The position numbers and the translations under genes were made by a program. Source: Nymphaea colorata (lineage: Eukaryota; Streptophyta; Magnoliopsida; Nymphaeales; Nymphaeaceae). Taken from it: a stretch of 64,000 bases of DNA. A model generated the notes under the pieces. It made no database searches and was not told the origin of the DNA. It saw nothing but the letters and a program-made list of their open reading frames with translations. The stretch lies in the NCBI RefSeq assembly GCF_008831285.2, contig NC_045149.1:1242001-1306000 (forward strand), written 5' to 3'. Numbering within the stretch: the stretch's first letter is position 1; each line of letters opens with the position of its first letter. This document shows, piece after piece, positions 34,733-46,843 of this stretch.

Positions 34733-36769
34733 ATTATCAGAGCTTAAATCTAAGTAGTCAAACACAAAGCATTGAGACAACAACATGGTTAAATCTAAGG
34801 AGATGACAATGTATAATACAAGTCACAAATCTTTGCACGCACAAGATCAATTGATCACTTTGAACAACCTTAATTTATCTTAAAATTGAAGGATCAACAA
34901 TTGAAATTATATGTAGTGCACAAACAACAGCATATATGAATTGAAAAGAGAGATAGACAAATATATATGTGCATCAACAAACAAGACTATTTTTTCTAGT
35001 TATCGAGATATGGGCAATTTGCCGTGACATGGAGTAATTCAAACCGATGGGTCCCAACTAGTGCCCACTAGCCTTTTAGGGACTTGACCAACTTCTATGA
35101 GACTTCAAATTTTGACTATTTAATTAACTCATGTGATGAGATATTCATTGAAGGAACTCCTAATGACATGGCTTTTAAGCTTTGCTTGTTGACTTAACAA
35201 CATGATCTTGCCTTCGGGTAGAAAAGAATAAGGGTTGATGTAACAAATGCAACTAGTAGTTGATCATTATCTTGAAAGTAGCCCTGTAATATCAAACCTA
35301 CACATGTTTGAAGATTTAAAAGCAAGGATGATATAAACATCACATGTAATCTAGTACCTCCTTGCAAGCATAAAAATGCTCATTTTAACTGCAAGGTGAT
35401 CCTACTAGCCACACATAGAGATATTTAACCAAAAACAGAAAAGTGAGGTGTGGTGCTTCAAGGGATAACAAAAAAACCACACAAATGAAACAACATTCTA
35501 GGCTGTAAGAGTTACCAGAAACTCTCTGCATCTCATCCACCAGCAAAATTATTAGTTCTAGCTATATGAGGTGTCGAAAGAAGGATATCACACAACAATC
35601 TTTAAGTGAGCTTCAACCTGAGTATCAGGTGCTCACCTTGCAGAACCAAACTTTTCTTATTTGTTGATTTAAGAGCACAATTACTTCAACATGATATGAC
35701 TCTACAGAGTGCAGTTGAAACTTAATTTTTGTTCTTTTAGTTGTCCAATAGTTTTTCCTTCTTATTATCAAAAGAAGTCTTGTGTTAATTTCAAATTAAT
35801 TGATAATTCCAATTTGGCTCTACACTAGGAACCTTCACAAGAAGACATTGTTCAATAAAGCAGACAGACATGGAAGTGCAAGTTCTCAAACATGAAAGCA
35901 CAATCTCCTCAAATCAGGTTGTGCATTTTCTTGAATCCAAAATTGAAATGACACGTTAGAGCTTAAAAGATAAAGTAGTATCACATGAATTGATGAGCTA
36001 TGGTCAATTTTGTGATGTTGTGAAGGGGAAGAGGAAGAGGGACCCTTAAGGTCTCAGAACACCTTTTCCTAGCAACTAAACTGACTAGCAACTATTAAAA
36101 AGATAAGCTAATGACACAACACAGAAACCCACAAATAAGAGGGTGGAAATCAAGGAATGTGGCAAAAAACCGGCAGCAGTGTCTACTTTCTGGTCAAAAT
36201 GGTCCTCTACTAAGTAGTGATGGGGTTGCCACAATGTAGCTTGGCCGCTGAACCCTTATTTTTCAGTACAATTTCTCCTATTGAGCTACATCCTTCAACT
36301 TTTGGAGCTGCCACCATTTGTTGGACTGTTTTTTTACTTGTAATTATGAAATCACGCTTGTGTGTGAAGTCTTACAAGATTTACTCAAAGAAAGCAAAGG
36401 GACAAAGGGAGAGTTATAATGCAAAGCCAAAACTAAATCAAAGAAACATGAATGAAAAGTAGTAAAGTATATGACGCAGAGCAGAGTAAAAGCGGTAAAA
36501 GATGAGAGAAAATGTGAACACTTCCGAGTGACAAAAATTGTCACGATAATTCTCAAATCCATACGTATGATTGCGAGGGCGTTGAAGACAGTCACAACAC
36601 TGGTGTAAAAGTGGGTTGCTGCCGGTGGAAAGGGGGTTCTCCGTCGGTGGTCATCCATGGTGAAGGTGAACAAAGAGGGGAAATGTGATGAAGAACACAC
36701 ATGAAGGGGGAAAGGGAGACTGGCAGGGGAAAGGTTGAGTATTATTGGTGGGGAATGAACCCATTACTA
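34733..36769. other. Non-coding right arm of the CACTA element
   Basis: About 2 kb between the TNP2-like start and the right subterminal repeats. No conserved frame was recognised; frames at 36217-36700 overlap on opposite strands without domains. It may contain the element's promoter or unrelated captured DNA. Confidence 0.4.
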
Positions 36770-37262
36770 TTGATCAAGATAAATACTGATGGTAAACAAT
36801 TGCGTCAGTGTATTTGCAAGGAACATCGATGGTAACCTCGAGCCGCCACTAATTTTCAAGAGAAATAAGGTGTTTTTTGCATTGCAATACTGACAACATG
36901 CTTCCATCGTCACTTTTTGGAAGAGAAATATTGGCGGACAAGTAAACTGTCAGTGATTTTGAATAAATATTAACGATGTTACCACGACCGTGAGTAATAT
37001 GTAAGTTTTGTTTGATGAATTGTTCAGTGCCGTGAATAAAAATGAGTAAATACTGACGGTGTACCACAATCGTTAGTAATATTTAAGTTTCTTTTGATGG
37101 ATTGTTAAGTACCAACAGTAAAAAATTATCGATGGGCGGGCTTTGCCATTGATAAAAACTTTGATTTACTAACAAGGTCCATAGGCCATCGGTAGAACCT
37201 AACTATTACTGATGGTCTGTTTTTCCATCGTCAGTAATAAATGGTATTTGTCATGTGTAGTT

Positions 37263-38280
37263 GCCTGAAGCAATAATTTTCAAAGCCTAAGGAGAAAAAA
37301 TGTTGTGTTATAGAAGGTGAAAATTATAAAAAATAAGCTTGACACTGTGTTGGTTTTTTTAATCTTTTATAAGAAAAACTTGACATTGCATTTGCTATCC
37401 TTTCATCAACTAACTCCAGTGCTTTGTCTTCATTCCTCCAGTCTCCATGTCTCTGATCAATATACATCAACATACAAATCAATCAATGCATGTTATAAAC
37501 TAAAACTTCCTATGAAGACAAAGCATTGGATCTGACCAGCCTTAACAATGAACGTGATGAAGGAAATCCGATCCAAGGCCTCTGGAAAGGAACTTCTCTA
37601 AGGTCTTTAGGCTAAAAAGGAGCAATATTGCTGTCAACATTGATATCATAGTGAAACTTTGCAAAATAGTGGAGAGAATAGTGAGATTAAGTATACTTTT
37701 TTATATATTTAACAACAAAAGAAAAATTGAAAAACTTAAAGTAGAAAACTAAAAGGAGAAGTGACAAAGTTGGCATTACCCATCTCTGTTTAGCTAGGGG
37801 CTTTTATGATACATAGTGGTTGATTCATCTTCATACGGGTCAATAAGGTTATATATATTAATTCTTCACATATAACCGCCTAACAGCCTTAAGTATTTGC
37901 CTCAACCTCTCCCTCTCTCTGCATATCAGTTTTTGAACCCTGGACTTTTTATTATACGATCACTAGGTACCACCAACAATGCTAGGTGAGAACTGGTCAT
38001 TATTCTCTCTCTCTCTCTCTCTCATATCACTGAATCTGATTTAATAGGAGAGAAGGGGATAGGTAAACTGGAGATAGGAACCATAAATGTTGTCGAATTG
38101 GTAGCTGTTAGATTACGCACATGCATGCATGCACACACACAAACATGCAGTCTTGAGATCTATTAAATATAAACAATAGACATATTGGAAGCATACATCT
38201 TTTTCATTGCTAAATTATTAACAAATAAACTTTTGTTGGGAACAAATTTAATATGTTGAAAAATCTGATGTCATTGAATT
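37263..38280. other. Intergenic; CT microsatellite and repeat partner
   Basis: A CT run lies at about 38004-38023. The sequence at about 38030-38110 (TTTAATAGGAGAGAAGGGGA...) is a diverged copy of about 38280-38355 at the edge of the kinase pseudogene. Confidence 0.5.
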
Positions 38281-38905
38281 TTATTTAATAGGACGGGAAG
38301 GGGGGGCAGGGAAGAGCAGAGATAGAAATTGTAAATGTTGTTGAATTTGTAGATGTGACATTTCACTAAAAACTCCTATGAGGCATTTATTTATGACTGT
38401 AAAATCTTGAGCTACATATCCCACCAAATCCTGGTCAGGCTTAGATTGAAAGAAATAAGCATTCCTTTTACCAGACACAATCTCTAACAATAAGATTCTG
38501 AAGCTGGAAACATCAGATCTAGTGGAGAACCGACCTTGCATTGCATACTTTGGTAACATATAGCCACTATAGTAAGGAAATTGAGCAAAAGTTAGGACCT
38601 CTTATTTTATCTCTTTGTTATCATAAAGGAATGTGTATACAAAATGTTAAAAGAAAGCAAAAGAACAAAGGTTAAACAAATTGTAAAACATACAAGGTTC
38701 CAGCAATTTCGCTAGCATCACCTTGTGTTTGGTCCATGCCAAAAAGCTTGGCCATTCCAAAGTTTTGAGGTATTGGGATTCATGTCTTGATCTAGCAAGA
38801 TGTTGCTTGCTTTTAAATCTCTATGTATGGCCTTGAGCCAGGAGTCTGCATGAAGGTACATAAGCTCCTTCACAATTTTCATAGTGATTTTAAACCACGT
38901 TCCCC
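38281..38905 (-). pseudogene. Receptor-like kinase pseudogene, kinase-domain fragment
   Basis: Two exons on the minus strand. Exon A (about 38694-38905) carries ELMYLHADSWLKAIHRDLKA then SNILLDQDMNP. A one-base insertion disrupts the DFG segment, whose Asp is lost (reads like NFGMAK), and the exon ends at a GTATG donor. Exon B starts after CTATAG at 38566 and reads [19 protein letters not shown] then [13 protein letters not shown]. The usual APE and DVYSFG motifs are altered to LPK and DVSSFR. The pattern ([30 protein letters not shown]) is that of cysteine-rich or S-domain receptor-like kinases. The N-lobe and extracellular parts are absent. Confidence 0.85.
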
Positions 38906-39283
38906 ATCATTCCTTTTCTTTCTATTAGCTACAAAGTTAATAAATTGTTAAGAATTAGTGTAAAAATAAACCATTTCCACATCATATTATTTCAGACTTC
39001 TCTATTTAATATACTATTCTCTTATCTTTTTGTCTTGCTTTGTTTATCTAGTACCGAATGGAGAATCAATTGTTCCCTTTTGTTGGACTATTATTACTAG
39101 TTTATCAGTAGAAACCCTAGAGTTAAGTTTGAGTTCTCGTTTATCTTCAAATAACTTAGTTGGCAGTGGTCTTGGATAGAATCGACAAGGTCCACGAACA
39201 CACACTCTTCCTAATTAAGGTGTCATTAGAAGAAGAGACAAACATGATTTTACTTCTAGGGCATTTGTGGGTGGGGTAAGTTC
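38906..39283. other. Intergenic, nothing recognised
   Basis: No frame or repeat structure supports a feature between the kinase fragment and the LINE. Confidence 0.4.
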
Positions 39284-42200
39284 TTGGTTTCTAGTAAATG
39301 GGAACTAAAGATGCCATTAAAAACTGAAGCAAAATTAACAGTTTCATTTTGGATTAGGTGGTTGGAGCCCCTTGTTCAATTGTGGAACTACAAAGTTTTC
39401 ATGAGTTTGGCACAACTGATTGGAGGTTCTTTCATCGATCTTGATTCTTTCACTAAATCATGCACAAGATACAAGTGTACTCACATTTTTGTCTTTGTTC
39501 TTCTTAATTTCTCCTTGGATGCTTTAGTTTGTATTATGGATGGTATGTCTACGCTAGAACAATCTCTCAAGTATGAAGGAAAAATAAAGTTAGGTTCAAT
39601 TTGTGGTTCTACCTCTCATGTGAAAGAAATATGCACTAATTGCCCAACTTCTTCCAAGGGCCAAGGTCTATAAGAAGATGGTTCACCCTGGTGAAAATAG
39701 AAGCTTGTAGGAGTACTAAGGTAGTTAGATATGAGATTAAATATGAGCAATCAAAAAAGTCAGAAAAATTGATTTTCTATGATAAGTTCAGAAAGATGAT
39801 GGCTAAAGGATTGAAAGAGCACAATGAAGTTGGTAAGACAATTACAAAGGAATCAACCATTTTGAAGGAGAGGTCAACTCATATTGCTAAGGAATTTGCC
39901 AATATTGAACCAGAGATGTCCTTGACAGCTGTTATGTCGGGTTTAGGAGGGTCAAGCATTGGATTGCAGATATTGAGATGGTGGCTTAGGATGGTTTAGA
40001 GGGGCTAGCCTCTAAGGAGGATATGCCATCTAATTTCACAAAAAGACTTCAGACCATGATTGATATTAAGTCTTACTCTAAGGGAATAGCAAAACTAACT
40101 GCTGAATAGACTGTTGGTAAAATAGGGGTTAAAGTGATTAAGAATGATGTTTGCAGTAGGGCATGGAGTATCTACATGGTAGAGAGTTGCTTCATTAGGA
40201 TATGAGTGCTACCCGATGATTTGATGATAGTGGTGGGGTTTTAGACTCATTCAGGTATGGAAGATTATAGATAATATCCATAGAAATTCAATTAATTTAT
40301 TTCTGAAACAAAATTCACCAGTTAAAATGTTGGGATCCTTACTGGTCAGGCAACTCTAAGTGAGTGGTTTCATTTGATGGATGGTCATAACCTACTATTC
40401 TTATGAAGGAAATGTATTATTACTTTTCCATGAGATATAGGGAGTTTGCTTTTGAGTCTGACCTTGAGGTGGATGGAAATTGGGCAAACGTTGTATGTGG
40501 AGAATTTACATAAGTTTCAAACGGTGAGCTGAAAATTTAGTCTCTAATAGATGTACTATATTTTTGTTGATTTTACTACCCTTCAGTCTTTTGATGTGAT
40601 TGGGGTGTATTTGCATACCGATTTTTTTATTTAAATTGAGATCAACTTTCAATGTTTGGTGTTGTTATTGCTAATAAATGTTCACCTACAATTGTTTTTG
40701 GGATATCTTAGTTTGATTAGAAATGAATGAGAAGACTATTAGACCTTCTTCAATGTATGCATGCATGATGTTTATTGTCTTCATTCAATTCGCTGATTTG
40801 TTTGAAGTTAAAGACTCCAGAGATCTGTTTTTTTTTGTGGTGAAAAAGTGTTTCATCAAAAGTGTTCCTCTTTTCCTCTACTTTTTCTAGTTGTTATGGG
40901 AATATTCTCTAGGAAATTGCAAGCTGGAATCATGAGAAAAGAAATTAAAGTCTTATTTTAACTAAGAGGGTGGCTGATGTGCTAGCCACCATGTATGTGG
41001 ATGATCTTCTCATGTTTTCGAATTCATTAAAAATCATTTTAGAATATTAATGTTGTCTTATTTGAGTTTGTATATGGAGCTAGACTACAAATCTATAGAG
41101 ATAAATGACACTTTTTTTTTTCGGTGTAAATGATGGTATGGTGGAGCAATTGGTTGGTCGTTTTTGTTAGAGGTAAGCAGGTAATTCCCTACTATGTATT
41201 TGGGTTTGCCATTATGTCCTTTCTCATTGACCACTTCTACTTGAAAGGGAAACTACTTTCATACAATGGCAAATTATGTCTCACTAAATCTATTTGTTTA
41301 CCTCTTGACATACTGGTTGTCGGTTCTCAAATTTCCTTCTTTTATTGTTCATGGTTTGGAAGATCATATTGTCAAATTCTTGTGGGGATATTCAGATTTC
41401 ACCCATATGCCTTATCTCATTCCATAAAAAACTATTTCTTTACCATTTTTAGAGGGCAACATCAAAAAAATTGGAGAGGTCAACTTAGTAGATAGGGCTT
41501 ATATGGAGATAATGACCTTGCCTGATCAGAATTTATAGGCAAGAGCATGTAGAAAGAAGTATTTATTTAACAAGAGTGCTTAGACTATAAAGTGGAAGGT
41601 AGACAACCACCCACTGAGAAGAAAATCATGAAATGTTAGAAAAAGACATCTAAAAGATGGTTTCCTAATTAACTTATGGGTGGATCCCCAGATTGGTTTC
41701 CCACTCAATATGAGTTTTGTAGGAGACAATTTTGTAGAAATTGAATCTGATGTAGTTTTATCTGTTAAGAATCAAGTCCCCCACCCATTATAGTGATGAT
41801 AAGGGCAAATGGTAGGATAGACCAAATGTTATAAATGCATGTAGAATTGGTTTTAAACAAGGGAAAGACTTCTCGTGCTGGATTTATGATGGTCATCCAA
41901 TGTCATCTGAAAAACAAATGGCAAATTTTTTTGTTTTGGAATTCTGATGGTTATCCAATGTCATCTGAAAAACAAGTATGGTAGATAATTAGAATTAAAG
42001 GTATTAAGGCCACATGAAATATGCCTTTATGTCGTTCCGAATTTTTGCCTAGAGCTTGTTGGTTTTCACACATGGCCAGCTTCAACGGGCTTCAAACTAA
42101 TGATATATTTCAATGAGTGGGCTTTTCTCTATTCTTTATATGTCCTTTGTGTAGAATAAATGTTGAAGGTCAAGATCACGTTTTATTTACATATTCTATC

Positions 42201-42560
42201 TCAGCAAGTATATTAAAATATGTGACTAGTAAGTTTAGTGTTTGGAGGATCCTATGGAGGAATTTTTGTTTGGAATGTTAGTGGTGGACTGGGAGGAGGT
42301 TCTCTTACAAAGAATTCCAATTTTGTTGGTTTTCATATTTTAATATCATTGTCTGGAGAATTTGGTTTTACCATATTCAGGTGGTCCATAATAATTTGCA
42401 GATTGTAATGGGATAGATCCAAAGAGCAATTTGGAATGCTTGTGTTGAAGTAATTTTGAAGTAGGATTTGTCAGATCCTATTATGAAACCCGTTGAGCTT
42501 TCATTAATTTCTCTTGTATTCTTTTTCTTTCTTTAATAGAATGATAAGGTTTTCAGTAGC
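39284..42560 (+). mobile_element. L1-type LINE (non-LTR retrotransposon), decayed
   Basis: Plus strand. An ORF1-like part at 39284-39673 has the DUF4283/zinc-knuckle arrangement (WLEPLVQLWNYKVFMSLAQL; KLGSICGSTSHVKEICTNC, where the first Cys of the knuckle is lost). Reverse transcriptase pieces follow: YVDDLLMFSNS at 40994-41026, KGKLLSYNGKLCLTKSI at about 41250-41300. A C-terminal zinc-binding region follows (CPLCRINVEGQDHVLF at about 42141-42190). The 3' end at about 42510-42560 is T-rich with an AATAGAATG signal. Many stops; not functional. Target repeats were not identified. Confidence 0.8.
41885..41985 (+). repeat. Tandem duplication of about 60 bp inside the LINE
   Basis: GATGGTCATCCAATGTCATC followed by TGAAAAACAA recurs as GATGGTTATCCAATGTCATC about 60 bp later, a secondary duplication in the decayed LINE. 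Confidence 0.85.
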
Positions 42561-45249
42561 TTTCAATGCAATAACCAGCGTTTATGTTAAAAAAGGGCTT
42601 GCTGGTCTTGGAACATCCATTATATATAATGATCAATTTCTAAAATTGTTACCTTATACCATGTATCAAAATTCTGATGAACAATGAAACTAACTTCTCA
42701 TATAAGTTTGACAAGTTATATTAGGTCTTTTAATGTTGGATAAGTCTTTTCTTCAAAGGTTAAAGGAAAGGAAAGGATGGATGTAGGTGACAATAAAAAT
42801 TCAAGGATGATTATGCAATTAGTGCTTATACACATTACATAATGACTCCGATGAAAAAACTAAAAGTTTATCAATTGGAATTCCAAGTTTGTTTTTGACA
42901 ATGCCATATGAGTATTTTTCTGAGTATCTCACCTTTATCATGTTATGTTTTTAGTTAATTAATTAAGTTTAACATTTTAATCATGTCTAATAAAACAATA
43001 TTGAATATACATGGTCAATTAACTAATTAAATTATTTGAGTGTGACCTGATTCCAACTCCAAGGCCACTAGCAAGCTGATGCTTCAGTGGTGCAACAATG
43101 GATCAAAAATAGTAAAAGGATGTGTCGCCTGTCTTCTCAAACGGCCCAAATTCAAGTGATTAAGGCTGATCTAAGATTGGCAAATCTATTTATCTACCCT
43201 CTGTTGAGTGAACCAGCATGAAGGATTTGTTTATCATATGTTCATATTTTAGATTATGAATTTCTTATCTGCATTTAGTTCACTGTTGCATCAGATTATT
43301 TTCATTATTGAGTATAGAATAGCTTTAAGGTCTTCTAGGTCTAGGTTTTATTTTGTTGACACGACAACAATTTTTTTATGCTGCTTGAGATATAAACCAG
43401 TTAACATTAAATATCTCCATTTTTCTTAATTATTTTTTGATATGTAAAGTTGATCTTTTGTTGATTTAGATCAGTTTGCTTTAAATCGTGAAACAGGTTA
43501 TAAAACTAGCTGCTAGATCTTGATTGGCTTGACCATTCTCTTCTAAGGTAGTTTTGAATTGGTTGCTGTAATTCTATTTTGCTTTTGTTATTTAATATAT
43601 GCATAGAAATCCAATTTCTATGCATTAGAATTAGGTCATTTGGTTTTAGTTGATTCACTGGTAGGGAGGCATGCATTTGAAAAATTGGTAGTCTGGAAAG
43701 TTTAATCTAGTTCAATATTTCTTATTTTTTGTATTGTTAATTTGAGTTTTGATCTATGTTATGTTCTATTTAGCATCATATTAAATGTTGGTTTCTGGTG
43801 GTATACTAAAGATTTGAGTTTCATTACTCATATGATGGCTGATCCCTAGGAAATTAGGTTGTTAAGTCTAGCTTAGAGCTATATAGGCAGTTAATTCATC
43901 AAAATCTAAATTTTTTTACCATGTTGATTAAGAATCCATCTTTTTCTTGTTTATTTTAGGCTTAGATTAAGTACTTTTCAATGGTTACATTGCTGTTCAT
44001 TTGCTTAGTGCAATTTAAGCTTGTTTTCTTGTTTAGAATAAATAGACCGGTTTATGATCTGCCTGAGACATTTTTTCACGTCTTGTCCCCACTAGCACTC
44101 TTATCAGAATTTTTTTCTTTATCATATACACCACTTTCTGATTGCCATCTACCCAGCTGCAAATTGTCTGAACAATTATACTCCAGCCCCTAAAAATGGT
44201 TAGGGATCACATCTGATACTTACTACTATGCTTTGCTTAGGCAATTTCTGTCTTAATTTGTTTTGCCTTGTATAGATTGATCAAGCATTGTTCTTCTGCT
44301 TGATGGTTTAATATTATTTATATTAGATCAGATTATTTAAATGCTTTGTTTGTTGTTTATCACTTTCTAAGTAGTAGGTTAGCTAGTTGCTTCAAAGGAA
44401 GTTGGCATACAGACTCAAATCAGTGGGTGGTAGGTGGCAGCTGGTTACTAGTTGCATAGCTTTGGGCTTCGGAAACTGCATCGCTGGAGGGTAGGTGTGT
44501 AGAATGGTTGTGCTAATAGGGTGAGGCCATTGCACTAGCTGATTTGGATAAGCAGCTTCAGACCAGGCACCAAATAGTGTAGAATAGATAGATTCACATT
44601 AGAGTTTTCCCATGTTTACCTCTTTTATTTTCTTCTCAGTCTAGGTAGTGTTGTGCTTGTTGTGAAGTGCGGATACACAGAACATAGAGGTGAGGCTAAG
44701 TTGGAATTATCTGATCCATTGCAGTGCAGGCCGAACCTTGAATTTGTGGAAAGTAACTGCCTAGATGGTTCTGGAGCTTATATAGTTTTTATTTTTCTTC
44801 CATTCATTTAATTGGGTGGTAACTAAATCCTTTTCCTCAAGAGGAATGTAACAGGTAGTGGGTAGTTATTTCCGTGCATTTTTATAAAATAAGCTCTTTA
44901 AAAGAGACGTAGCATCTAATATTTGAGAGTGCATCTCCTGCACCAAACTCACATGTGGATCACATATAATATTTGAATGTCGAATAGTATCTGAAATGCT
45001 GTTGCCAAATTGGTATCTTAGAAATAAGATCCAGACAATTGACGATTTAGATTGGCTAACGTTAGATATATACCTGGATTTGGATCAATGTATTTCATGT
45101 CATGTCAGGTCGAATTTATATGTGAACCATATACATTTATCTAGCTGTTCAATTGTGGACCATTTTTCTTTTGATTCAGCGGCTACGTATGTGATGTAAA
45201 ACATACATCATTGGCTGGTGTGCAAAACCATCCTTGATCCACTCTTTGG
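42561..45249. other. Gene-free AT-rich stretch
   Basis: No domain-bearing frame, microsatellite or terminal repeat was recognised. Frames at 43981-44193 and 44996-45199 are T-rich and unsupported. Confidence 0.45.
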
Positions 45250-45253
45250 AGTT

Positions 45254-45400
45254 TGCTTGCAGCCGTGGCTTTGGCATGATCGCGTCTCTATCAAATCTCT
45301 TTGCACTGTTTGTTCACTGAGATCTAAAGTTGCTTTGGAAGGTGAAGCCTTGATTGTGCTGAAAATGCGTTTGAAATTTGAACCTTATGCAAAATGCTAA
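45254..45400 (+). pseudogene. Possible N-terminal exon of an LRR receptor kinase, fragment
   Basis: After a TTTGCTTGCAG acceptor-like site the plus frame reads SKVALEGEALIVLKMRLKF then EPYAKC and a stop. The EGEAL-x2-LK-x-RL-x2-(D/E)P spacing resembles the LRR N-terminal cap (EG-ALL-FK-R-DPYG) of plant LRR receptor kinases. The usual tryptophan-cysteine continuation is missing. The match is short and could be chance. Confidence 0.2.
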
Positions 45401-46445
45401 GCAAATCTTTAAGCACATGTTTCGCTGACACTCTTAAACATCATCTTGGAGGCAAAACGACGTTTAAAGTGTGTTCGGATGAAATCAGAATGTAGTTCGC
45501 GAAAAAACCCAGTTTTGATTAACAAAACACATTTTCAAAAGAGCGTCAATAACTTGACATGCACTCTAGTTTTTACAACAACGTGAATAACTTGACATTT
45601 TCAAAAAACAAGTTTTCACAAAGCCTAGTTTTCAGAAAACAATATTATTTTAGGGTTTCATCCAAACACAAGCTAGGTATTTTAATATCTACTTGGAGCT
45701 TTCTATATCTAGTACATTCTCAAGTGCCCATCCCATAGTCAGACTTCACTGAAAGAGAAAGGAAAAAGGAAAATAATTTTAGTTACAACCAAGACCTGAA
45801 GTAGTTTTAGTTACAACCAAGACCTTTATGATAACTAAATAAGTAAAAAAACCTTTGACTACCTAATTTCTTATTAAATTAATTTGTTATCCAATCTCAT
45901 TAACTAAGAGACAGGTTTCTTTCACGCATGTGTACTATCTTAAGATAACACTGTAGTAACTCTAACTAGTGATAAAGAAAAAGTTAATAGTTTACTGCCA
46001 TGCATGTTTCATGTTTGCCATCTAAGTAAACGTAACCACAGGTTCGTGTAGATAAATGTCAAAATGAAAATGTAGATTTGAGGTATGGGCAAGCCTTTTA
46101 GAACTCATTATACATAAAAGATGCGAATGGGCGTTCGTTTCCATTACTTCTGCCTTTCTCATTCTTAGGATGAGGACAACAGTCGGGGCAATAGGCAGGA
46201 CGACGGAGCCGAAGGAGTCCTGTTGCCTGTTCGGAGAAAAGCGGCCTGTTCATCGCTGGCTGGCTGGCAAGCGAACAAATAAAGAGCCAAGTAGTCTTAC
46301 TTGTTACAAGCCTAACCCTAACGCAAGCAGCACAAAGATCAATATATATTTTGGAAAAAAAGGGACATTTCTTCAGTTGATATAAAATTTTGTAATGTCA
46401 AAAATATGTCTACATATACTATATTTAAAGTGTATCTCAGGTACA
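45401..46445. other. Intergenic, nothing recognised
   Basis: The frame at 46170-46385 has no domain. A duplicated TTTTAGTTACAACCAAGACCT occurs at about 45778-45826. Confidence 0.45.
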
Positions 46446-46843
46446 TAGGGATGCTAATAGATCTGATTCAAATAAGATATCCAACCAAATTTCCCAAAAA
46501 GAAATTTGATCAGGTTTTGATTAAAAAATGACCTCTGATAAAATTCAGTTTCAGATTCAGATTTAGATAAATATCTGACTGGATTGATATTAGAATTTAG
46601 GTTTAGTTTTAAAGAAATATCTTATATCTAATATTCATCCATTTAAAATACGGTCAATGCTTTTTGGGTTCAGTTTAAAGCCAAATATGGATTTGGATTG
46701 TGAATTTGGATTTGAACTCAGATATGATATATGATATAGATTTTTTTTTTTACTTTGTATTCAAATTCAAATATGTAAATTTCGGATAAAACAAGTATGG
46801 TATAAAATACAACTGATTAGGATCCAATCTATTGATATCTGTA
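46446..46843. mobile_element. hAT-like MITE candidate, about 0.4 kb
   Basis: The left end reads TAGGGATGCTAATAGATCTG; the reverse complement of the right end reads TACAGATATCAATAGATTGG. They share an imperfect inverted repeat (AT-x-AATAGAT), and the interior is rich in GATTCAGATTTAGATAAATA-like motifs in both orientations, a common plant hAT MITE layout. No clear 8 bp target duplication. Confidence 0.45.

Larger units (their letters stand above)
29397..37262 (-). mobile_element. CACTA (En/Spm) DNA transposon, 7.9 kb
   Basis: The left end reads CACTACAAAAAAACAATTTA. The right end read in reverse gives AACTACACATGACAAATACC, then ATTTATTACTGACG, sharing TTTATTACTGAC with the left. Both ends are filled with TTACTGACAGT/TACTGACGGT subterminal repeats (about 29397-29770 and 36770-37262), in opposite orientations. 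Degraded TNP2-like and coiled-coil genes lie between, on the minus strand. The flanking triplets (TGT and GCC) do not match, so the right terminus is mutated or eroded. Confidence 0.88.

Noticed and set aside
36217-36700. Opposed frames within the CACTA right arm as genes
   Set aside because: Mutually overlapping, no recognised motif, and located in the non-coding arm of a transposon.
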